Part shown: piece after piece, positions 47,430-58,500 of the stretch
Layout: each line of letters opens with the position of its first letter
Position numbering within the stretch: the stretch's first letter is position 1
Origin: Nematostella vectensis
Lineage: Eukaryota; Cnidaria; Anthozoa; Actiniaria; Edwardsiidae
Assembly (NCBI RefSeq): GCF_932526225.1
Contig: NC_064045.1
Span: 5,593,498 to 5,657,497 of the forward strand
DNA length: 64,000 nt
Reading direction: 5' to 3'
Program-made: the position numbers and the translations under genes
The notes under the pieces: generated by a model
What the model saw: the letters and a program-made list of their open reading frames with translations, nothing else
The model's database searches: none
Told to the model about the DNA's origin: nothing

Positions 47430-48450
47430 TAGGCATTGCCTAAAAGCGGAGCTCCAAACGACCAAATTTTTTGCTTTTTCGCTTAATAATTTAAAAATTA
47501 TTAAATATTATTATTATTTCTGTTTTTGACGACGTCAACGATTTCACAGATCACACGACTTGTTATACCACCTTCCCCCACACTACATAACACATAACAA
47601 GTTTAGTTGTCATACGATGTTTCGGCGTCAGGGTAGTTTTAATTTATCGACGTCATCAATGACGTCACGTGAACATGAGATTGCACCCCACTTTCACATA
47701 CATCACATCTACCGAGTTTTGTTGTGACACGATGTTTCTTTAATGAAATATAAACATTTTTTATTTGATGACGTCAGGTTTTTTTCTTCTAGTGACGCCA
47801 TTGAAGACGTCACAATCACGTGACTACATTGGTGCACCCCCCTTGACACAAACATGACACCTGCCAAGTTTGGTTGTCATATGTTTGGTTTGGTTTCCTT
47901 TAAGAGATATGAATGGTTTTGCTTTTTATCACGTTTTTGCTTACGTGACCATATTGTTGCATCCACCTTTACATCTACATGACATATAATACCAAGTTTG
48001 GTTGTCATATGATGTTTCGTTAAGGAGATATGAATATAGATATGACATCGGGATAGTTTTTCTTAAAGTGACGTTATCGATGACGTCACACAACATGTGA
48101 CCATATTGTTGCATCCCCCTTGGCACCTTCATGACACCTACCGAGTTTGGTTGCCATATGATCTTTCCTTCGGGAGATAAAAATATTTTTATTTTGATGA
48201 AGTCAGCATGTTTTCGCTTATAATGACGTCATCGGTGACGTCACTGATCACGTGACCACAGTTTTGCACTTCCCTTGACACAAACATGACACTTGCCAAG
48301 TTTGGTTGTCATACGATGATTTTAAGGGACGGACGGACATCGCATCTAGTCACGAAAACTCGAGTCGATGGGTTACGTTTGTTTTATATACCACTTTTTC
48401 TTAGGTATAGGGCTCCGCTCACGCCGCGTGGAAGCTCCGCTAAAAATTAC
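47430..48450 (-). repeat. Inverted, longer copy of the 37-kb repeat, possible transposon
   Basis: About six degenerate ~130-bp units with CAAGTTTGGTTGTCAT and TGACGTCA-type sites, then GGACGGACGGAC and CGAGTCGATGGGTTAC. AAGCGGAGCTCC near 47448 and GGAAGCTCCGCTAAAA near 48430 may be terminal inverted repeats. Confidence 0.6.
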
Positions 48451-48876
48451 AAAACTCCAAAAAACGTCTACAAAAAAATGTTAACTCAAAGCACTGAAGT
48501 TTCAGTTTCGTGAAATTAGAAAGCAAGTGACTAATACCCGTCCACACTGCACAGGTTGAGTCCACTCGTATACACGGAAACAATGATAAAAAAAAATGAC
48601 AGAAATGAAAACAAATAGGCGCGTATAAGGGAGTGTTCATTAATTTAAATGCCCTGAGAGCGGACAGGGAAGATATTCTGGAGGAGCTCCAAAATTTTTT
48701 TTTAACCATCCAAGAAGGGGAGGGGCGGGAGTTTTTTTGAGGAGTCCGGGGATTGTTAAGAGGGGTGCCGACAAATAAAATAAAATAAAGGGCACTCTGA
48801 AATTTTAAGGTGTCCAGAGTCAAAATCAAAATATCGTGTTGCAATAATAAGAGCGTAAAATGTCTCCTGGCACAAC

Positions 48877-48998
48877 TACCCTGGGTATAAGAGACTCGAG
48901 CTTCAATCCTTTGCTGTCATGCTCGTCGCTTCTCTCCTTGTAGCCGAGACCGGCGTGACAGTAAACGGGTGAAGCTCGAGCCTCTATTACCCAGGGTA
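48877..48998. mobile_element. ~120-bp foldback element with TA ends
   Basis: TACCCTGGGTATAAGAGACTC + GAGCTTCA pairs with TGAAGCTCGAGCCTC + TATTACCCAGGGTA. Confidence 0.65.
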
Positions 48999-49576
48999 TG
49001 GCACAGCAGGATATTTAGCGAAATTTGTAGTAGTCTTTTGCTGATATCCTTATCAAATCCTTATCAAACTCCTAATATTTGTGACATCGATAGATAGCAT
49101 GGGTAATTTATTGTTTATAAACAGTTGTGTTGTGTTCAACAACTAATTTCAGGCAGAATATTTACAAATACAGTGAGACATCTAATGGTGTAAATAATGC
49201 TTAAAGATAATACCATACAATACCGTGTGACTAAAATAATCAATTGCCATCGCGGACTAATTCAAGCAAGTAACTGAGAAACTTTCAATGAATTATCATT
49301 AATAAAGTATCAGACCTCAATCGCAGATACGTATTTTGAAGTTTTTTTGCAAACGATCCGCTGTATTTTCAATTGTAAACAATAATAAAAGGTGGTTGAT
49401 TGACATTCTTTAAAATGCGAGCTTGTATGACCCCCCTCCAATAAATGCCCCCCCACCCCCTCCCCCTATGGAAACAAAGGTACATCAGAGTCTGACCCGC
49501 ACCCTGTTATGACCCAAGGGTTGCACTGTACAACAACAACCCTCTACAATATAAGAGAGTTGGCAAAAAGCCTTTG

Positions 49577-52500
49577 TCAATAGTCTGCTTCGATGGCAGA
49601 CTCTTCTTGCTTATTGTCTGTTGATGGAACAGTCTTTTGGAGCTCATCAGACACTTGAGCATCTCTTGGTATTGACTTCTTTTTAAACCACAATCTGTGC
49701 GCTGCAAAGAAAAAATAAAAGATAATGAGACGAGAGAACAGACACTTTTTATCATTAAGAATACAGTTTATTCGCAAGAAAACTTCAAAATAACAATCTA
49801 CGAATGAAGTTTGGCATATTATTGGCGATATTTGATTGAGAATATCTTGGTTACTCGTTTGAATTAGCCGATGGAAATGGATACTTTGTGTGACTCGACA
49901 TTGAGCGGGAGAATAAAATGGCAGCGTGATTACTTCTATAGCCTGATCTTGAAAATTCTAGGTTCATATACGTGCCGGGTGTTTACTGTGTTCACACGAG
50001 CACCATCTTGTCTTACTGTGGGATTTCTACTGACCTGGGCAATCAAGGGTCTCTGTAGAACTCTTCTGGCGACAGCACTCTCGACATAAGCTACTCACAC
50101 ACTTTTGTCCCTGCCAATAGCATAACAGTGTTAGTAAGTACGGCTTCTTTAAGACAGTAAAATAAAGGGGGCATAAAAAAGGGAGAATAAAAGGTGGGAA
50201 GAGGAGCAAAAACTGGTCAGATTTGTTGTTGAAGTTGTAGTACCACTTTAGCACTTTTGGCATCGCCGGCCAAGACTGTAGCACTTTTTGCTACCAACAT
50301 GCATCCACTCGTCCCCTTTTACATCACAATATATCAGAGAATACTTTTTATTCTCTCCACAAAGATTATTGTGAAAAAACTAACATCAAATGCAGTTAAA
50401 TAAATATAAAAATGCAAAGTTTCTTTCTTTATTTTTTTGTTTATTTAAATATTTACAACATTAAAAAAGACCATAAGCACAAGAGAACATTGCCCCACTT
50501 TATATGCACCCTTTCCTCTAGTGGTTATACTTACTCCAGGGTTTTCACATTTCTCAGAAGTGCAAAACACCCATACTCTTGAACCTGTGGAACAAAAACG
50601 TCAAAACATGTTTGGGTCAAAAGCGAACTACAACGTTTGATGTTCTATAGCTCTTTTTTTTTTAGCAATGGCACATACAGACCTGTACAGGGGGGAGAGA
50701 AGGGACCTGTACATGGGTGAGAGATGGGGCCTGTACATGGGTGAGAGATGGGACCTGTACATGGGTGAGAGATGGGGCCTGTTCAGGGATGAGAGATGGG
50801 ACCTGTACATGGGTGAGAGATGGGACCTGTACATGGGTGAGAGATGGGGCCTGTTCAGGGATGAGAGATGGGACCTGTACATGGGTGAGAGATGGGACCT
50901 GTACATGGGTGAGAGATGGGGCCTGCTCAGGGATGAGAGATGGGACCTGTACATGGGTGAGAGATGGGGCCTGTACATGGGTGAGAGATGGGACCTGTAC
51001 ATGGGTGAGAGATGGGACCTGTACATGGGTGAGAGATGGGGCCTGTTCAGGGATGAGAGTTGGGCCTGTACGGGGTGAGAGATGGGACCTGTACAGGGGT
51101 GAGAGATGGGGCCTGTATATGGGTGAGAGATGGGACCTGTACAGGGGTGAGAGAAGGGGCATGTACATGGGTGAGAGATGGGACCTGTACATGGGTGAGA
51201 GATGGGGCCTGTTCAGGGATGAGAGTTGGGCCTGTACGGGGGTGAGAGATGGGACCTGTACAGGGGTGAGAGATGGGGCCTGTATATGGGTGAGAGATGG
51301 GACCTGTACAGGGGTGAGAGAAGGGGCCTGTACAGGGGTGAGAGATGGGACCTGTACAGGGGTGAGAGATGGGGCCTGTATATGGGTGAGAGATGGGACC
51401 TGTACAGGGGTGAGAGATGGGGCCTGTTCAGGGATGAGAGATGGGACCTGTACAGGGGTGAGAGTTGGGACCTGTACAGGGATGAGAGATGGGGCCTGTA
51501 CGGGGTGAGAGATGGGACCTGTACAGGGGTGAGAGATGGGACCTGTACAGGGGTGAGAGTTGGGCCTGTACGGGGTGAGTGATGGGACCTGTACATGGGT
51601 GAGAGATAGAACCTGTACGGGGTGAGAGTTGGGCCTGTACAAGGTGAGAGATGGGACCTGTACAGGGGTGAGAGATGGGACCTGTACAGGGATGAGAGAT
51701 GGGACCTGTACAGGGGTGAGAGATGGGACCTGTACAGGGGTGAGAGATGAGGCCTGTATATGGGTGAGAGATGGGACCTGTACAGGGGTGAGAGAAGGGG
51801 CCTGTACATGGGTGAGAGATGGGGCCTGTACGGGGTGAGAGATTGGACCTGTACATGGGTGAGAGATGGGGCCTGTTCAGGGATGAGAGATGGGACCTGT
51901 ACAGGGGTGAGAGTTGGGACCTGTACAGGGACGAGAGATGGGGCCTGTACATGGGTGAGAGATGGGGCCTGTACGGGGTGAGGGATTGGACCTGTACATG
52001 GGTGAGAGATGGGGCCTGTACGGGGTGAGAGATGGGACCTGTACATGGGTGAGAGATAGAACCTGTACGGGGTGAGAGTTGGGCCTGTACAGGGTGAGAG
52101 ATGGGACCTGTACAGGGGTGAGAGATGGGACCTGTACAGGGATGAGAGATGGGACCTGTACAGGGGTGAGAGATGGGACCTGTACAGGGGTGAGAGATGA
52201 GGCCTGTATATGGGTGAGAGATGGGACCTGTACAGGGGTGAGAGAAGGGGCCTGTACATGGGTGAGAGATGGGGCCTGTACGGGGTGAGAGATTGGACCT
52301 GTACATGGGTGAGAGATGGGGCCTGTTCAGGGATGAGAGATGGGACCTGTACAGGGGTGAGAGTTGGGACCTGTACAGGGACGAGAGATGGGGCCTGTAC
52401 ATGGGTGAGAGATGGGGCCTGTACGGGGTGAGGGATTGGACCTGTACATGGGTGAGAGATGGGGCCTGTACGGGGTGAGAGATGGGACCTGTACAGGGGT

Positions 52501-55500
52501 GAGAGATGGGACCTGTATATGGGTGAGAGATGGGACCTGTACAGGGGTGAGAGAAGGGGCCTGTACAGGGGTGAGAGATGGGGCCTGGCATAGGGGTGGG
52601 GGGTGAGTTTGACTTGACACCAACCTTGTGCTTCTTTCTTCTGTCTTTTTAAAGCTTTCTTTTTTTGCCGATTACTTATTTTCTTTGTCACTTCTTCATC
52701 AGATTGTTTACTAACACCATTCTCATCACTGAATGGTCTCTTTCTTGAGTTATTGTGATTTCTGTTGAAATAAATATAATTCCATTAAAAGTTCATAGAT
52801 AATTAAATAATCTAAGCACTTTGAGAAGGTTCTAGGAAAACTTCATCTTATAGACAAGAGAGGTTACTGCTCTCCAGCCCTGCCTACATACACCCTACTC
52901 AGTATTCATTAAACAAGATACCTTATCATACTAAAATACAAAGATATTCACCTGACATGATATTTACCTGACATAGGGAGATATTTACCTGACATAGGGA
53001 TATATTTACCTGACATAGGGAGATATTCACCTGACATAATGAGAAGACATTTAGATGACATAGGGAGATATTTACCTGACATAGGGAGATATTCACCTGA
53101 CATAGGAAGATATTTACCTGACATAGGGAGATATTCACCTGACATAGGGAGATATTCACCTGACATAGGAAGATATTTACCTGACATAGGGAGATATTCA
53201 CCTGACATAATGAGAAGACATTTAGATGACATAGGGATATATTTACCTGACATAGGGAGATATTCACCTGACCTAGGACGATATTTACCTGACATAGGGA
53301 GATATTCACCTGACATAATTAGAAGACATTTAGATGACATAGGGAGATATTAACCTGATATAGGGAGATATTCACCTGACATAGGAAGATATTTACCTGA
53401 CATAGGGAGATATTCACCTGACATAATGAGAAGACATTTAGATGACATAGGGAGATATTTACCTGACATAGGGAGATATTCACCTGACACAGGGAGATAT
53501 TTACCTGACATAGGGAGATATTCACCTCACATAATGAGAAGACATTTAGATGACATAGGGAGATATTTACCTGACATAGGGAGATATTCTCCCTACATAA
53601 TGAGAAGACATTTTTCTGACATAGGGAGATATTTACCTGACATAGGAAGATATTTACCTGACATAGGGAGATATTCACCTGACATAATGAGAAGACATTT
53701 AGATGACATAGGGAGATATTCACCGGACGTAGGGAGATATTCTCCCTACATAATGAGAAGACATTTAGATGACATAGGGAGATATTTTTCTGACATAGGG
53801 AGATATTTACCTGACATATGGCTGACAGCACCAATATGCCAAACCACACTCTGTCTCTGGGGTCTTGTTTGTTTCCATATCTTCCTGTTTAAAACAATAA
53901 ATGCATCAATATCCCATAAAGGGGGGTCTAGTTTGACTGCAAAGGAACCATCTAACACATTGTACAGAAGAGTTAATATAATTGTCTGAAAATTTGCTGG
54001 AAAAAATAACAAGGCAGGCGAATACACAGGGGGGGTGCACAGGGTGAGTCCCTTGGTGGCCGAAAAGTGGGTCCTTTTTTATTAAGGAATCTTCCAATGC
54101 TAGACTTTTCCTTAAGACTACTATGACTGCGCCCACCCCCCCCACCCCACCCCCCCTCAGCCAATCCTAGGTACCCGCCTGCAAGGTGTGACTGACAAGG
54201 GCTATTTAAATAGTGTCAGAAGAACAAACCTTGACCCTGCGTTCCAGCGTTTCAGAACATCTCCTCACATCATCTATACTTTTGGCCTCACCCATTTGTG
54301 TCCTTATGTCAGTATGCATATTGAGGCTGTTAAACACAAGCAATCCAGATCAAACAAAACACCATGGATACATCTAGGATATACGAAATAACACAGAGAA
54401 ATTTAGAAAAAGTTGCAGTGGCTCTAATAAATAACCAAGTGTGCAGGCCATATAGGTAACTGATAGACCTGAGAACTTGTCCATTGATGGAAACATTCTA
54501 GGCTCCCTAAGTTCTTCTACGGCCCAAGCAAACAAGGCCAACAAGATATTTATCATACAGTGTTATGACAGAGTTTTTCATTGCAAAGTGTTGCATATTG
54601 TTCTTGTGTGAGTCATACAGTACTAGTTTTACCTCATTGTAATCAACCAAAAGAGATTGCATTTTAGCATCACTGTATACAGGTATAAGTAGAAAGATTG
54701 TATCCTGAGAGGAGTACTTTGATTCATATTAGAATAAAGAGATTGGGAAGAATTCTAAAATAGAAACACATATAACAAATTTATTGTGGGTCTATAAAAT
54801 CATGCTAACAAACCTTTGAGTGTGTCTATAAAGAAATAGGCTAATTTGTATCTTACCTTTTATGCCAAAGCCTAAACAAATGAGCTCTAACAGCAGACAG
54901 GGAAGCCTTGTGTTTGGTTGCCAGCTCAAGATACTCGTTAGCCATGGACCAGACATACGGCTGACTCCCAGTGAATAGTGCTGGGTTAGAGAGATTACCC
55001 TCTGAAATAAACAGTTATATACATCTGTTACTGTTAGAAACAGAATCATGATACAGTTTGGGAGGTGAAGTTGGTATTTAGCTTGTATGCAACTGTAAGA
55101 AAAACTTGATAACAGAGAGTTGGCCATACAAGATACAGTACCTGCGGTCATGACACCATTACAGCCTGTATACTCAAGACAGCGTGTAACATCAGAGAGG
55201 TATTGAATGTTCCCATTAGCAAATACTGGAATGTTAAGATTTTCCCTAAAAGTAGTGCCAAAAAATACAGACTTTATCAACACCTGTAAACTGAGGAAAT
55301 GTAGCAGATTCAAGCATATTTCACGGTGATTGTGAACAAAAGAATCATGTATACTTGTTTACCTGACTGCTTTGATCTGGTCCCAGTCTGCGAGCCCAGT
55401 TAGCTCCCTTTTCTGCTCACGTGTCCGTCCATGCACAGTAAGCAGCTTAACCAAATTAGAGCTGTTTTAGTTGAAGACTAAAAGTTGGAAACAACTTAAC

Positions 55501-58500
55501 AACTGGGCTACTTTCAGCTCACTTGTAAATGGAATAATAATGGACTAAAATTTAAATTGCCAAGTTTTGTGGGTTAAACTGGTTTCTTTACAGCAAGCTA
55601 GTAACAGAAAGTCCTTGCAGCCATGCTATCAATCTCAACAAATTGCTCCAGCCAAAAGCTAAATGCAAGTGAACGTCTTTGACCCAGAGTCTCAGAAGTC
55701 CTTATCCTTTCAAATAAATTCAATTTACAAAAATCCTCACCTGACAACCAGCAGATTCCAGCATCTTGGCATATGCTATAGTCTTCTGAACATCATCAAA
55801 CACACGGATCTTGCAAGTAATTGGCACGGACAGTTTCTCATGTGCAAGCTTCACTATCAGAAAAAAAAGACAATCAAAACAAATCAAACAACCCTTCACT
55901 GGTCTGAGAAGTCATGGTTGAATCAGTGAAATAAATCAACATAAGGCTGCAATAGTATGTTTTACTGTTCATCTCATAATGGGCTTAAATACTTGAAAAG
56001 TCAAGGGGACTACTCTGCTTTTACATAGTACACCAAACATACCATTTCACCCTTGATTTATATTCTACAGTATAATACTGCCAGTAGTACTGTCAGTATG
56101 ATGTGATATAATTTACAATATACAGGGCTTCTGGAATTACGCGGAAAAAAACTAAAAATTACGCGGGATTATTTGCTAAATAACGCGCTAAATTATGTGG
56201 AAAATCAACCATTACGCGCTAAATTACGCGGGATTTTGCAATACATTTTTCTTTAAAACTCAAAATTTTGCGGGATTCTTTACTGAATTACATGCTAAAT
56301 TACACGGAATATCAACTGTTACGCCCAAACATGTTTTACATTTTGTGCCGAAGAAAAGCACAAAATAACTTTAAAAGGTTAATTTTTTGCATGAAAATAT
56401 CTTAGGCAAGTTTTCATTGGCTCCTAGCCACCAGCCAATTAAAAAAGGTATTTTATTATTAGTCCTAGGCCTTCGTGGTTTAGCAAAGAATGCCTAGTCA
56501 TTTTATTTGTTTTCGAAATTCAGTTCGAAATATCGCATTCTTACGAAGAATATCTCTCTATTTTTACGAGAAATGGAGGTAAGAACCCAAATGAACACAT
56601 CAGCTGTGCAATTAAATGTTTGTCTTTCAAAATTTAGCCAAATTACGCGGAAATTTGTGGATTACGCGGATTACGCGGAAAAAGCTAAATTAGGCGCTTC
56701 CGCACAAGCGCGGGTAATTCCAGAAGCTCTGAATATAATATTGACAGTATAATGCTGCTTATGAACCAAATCAGTGTTGTTTTCTGAAGGGAGGGAAGCT
56801 TGAGATGAAACCAACACACACTGTGGGAATCAAATGTTACACCTCAGCACTTAAGGGTGTGGTTATTCCCAATTGTACTGTTCTGGTAGCATGGAAGTGT
56901 TCTTACCCATTTTTTCTAACAATTCCCACTCATCTTGCAGGAAGGCTCCATAATGTCCTGAAATATAAGTAAATTACATAGAAAGGGTCAAACCAAAACA
57001 AACATAAATTCGGTGAAGGGGACCCCAATAAAACCAGACGGGGTCAGGGTTCAAAATATTTTTTTTGAAATCTCCTAGATTTTGCAAGCTTTGTGGATTT
57101 TTTTGGGAAAAAAGCCTGCATACTCAAAATATGAAAGGGGAATACAGAAAAAAAGAGCTGGCAAAGACAAGGAAACAGCCAGCTATCACCGGCAATCAGG
57201 CGCTTTTTTGAACCCTGGTGGTGTTTGTCAGCAAAATTGATGTCAATCCTAAAAGATGGTACTTTGGGTGTGGTCAACAACAATTTCTAAATTATTTTAA
57301 AAAAAATAGAGTGAATAAACTTGCTTTTTCTTGTACAGTATGTTGATATATCCATGTTTTTCTATCAATGTCATTTCCATACTTTATAAAAAAAATTATC
57401 ACACAAAAATGACTGAATGAATTTTTAGATTCAATTTATACAGGATTCATTATCTTTTAAAACAAAAACACAAAGAATTATTGAGATATTTGCAATTGCT
57501 GTTAAGTATTTATATAACCTTAAAAGATGGAAATAGCAAGGTTAATGACGGTCACCAATCAGGGTTCCCATTACTGTAGCCTCCCTCGCAGGCAATTTTA
57601 GGCAGGCATTGCTCGCTCCCCCTTCCTCTTGTGGAGGGGGAGCAAGAGATGCCTGCCTAAAAATGCCTGCGAGGGAGGCTAGGTTACCTTGTAGTATAAT
57701 ACAAAATTAAGAAAAAAATGGTCATTACTGTATGCTTTTCCCTCTTGAATGGTGGATAGATTATTATTATGCATTTTTATTATTTGTCTGTCTAACAATT
57801 TATTTGATTCCATGAGATATTTAATTTTTGAAAACTATAAACAGAATGTTATCTACCAACCTCTCTTTGCAATGTGCTGAGGGCATCCCAAGTTAAGATC
57901 AACTCCATCACACTCAGACTCAACAAGAAGAGCTGCTTGCACAAATACCTCAGGGTCATTTGCACAGAACTGGAACAGAGCATCAATTACAGAATGAGAA
58001 AGTAGAAAGGGAGAGGGTCATTTATGGTTTCCTATGATACATTGAGTAATAATGTGCTATCAACTATTATGTGATCAAGAACAATCCACATTGATTTATG
58101 CTCACAATGTTTTGGCCTGTTGAAGAACAGAACAGAATTGTTGAATATTGAGTATCGTATATATGTCAGCATAACTGTCCTCAGTCTCAAGCATTTGAAA
58201 AAGCATTGGTGGTGCTTACCCAGAGATTTTTTATATTTTCACCTGGTGTTTTGCTTTGGCCACAAACAAGCTGGGGAATAGAAAAGGGGTTCTTTCCCCC
58301 AAGATGGCGGCCACGGCTCAGCACATATTAAATACATATATACCTCTATTTATATAAACCATAATCAGTTTATGACACACTAGACAAGGATATGGTCTAA
58401 TGTCTTAGTAGGTAAAGTCTCTCACTCCCATTTGTTCAAGCTGCACTAAACTAGCCTGAATCAAAGGGCCATGAAAGGGTCTACAAAACGAAGACCTAAG

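Noticed and set aside
50662-52691. Multiple long open frames rich in THVQVPSL or SPLYRSHL repeats
   Set aside because: Products of the 24-bp intronic minisatellite in DUS1L; only the DUS1L exon 10 at 52625-52761 is real coding.
52926-53989. Open frames encoding repeated LCQVNIS or PDIGRYS
   Set aside because: Translations of the 21-bp intronic array; the true coding here is DUS1L exon 9 at 53811-53884.
54792-55313. Single 173-codon frame on the minus strand as a stand-alone gene
   Set aside because: It is a read-through of DUS1L exon 6 into flanking intron; splice sites at 55245 and 55142 and conserved motifs delimit the true exon.
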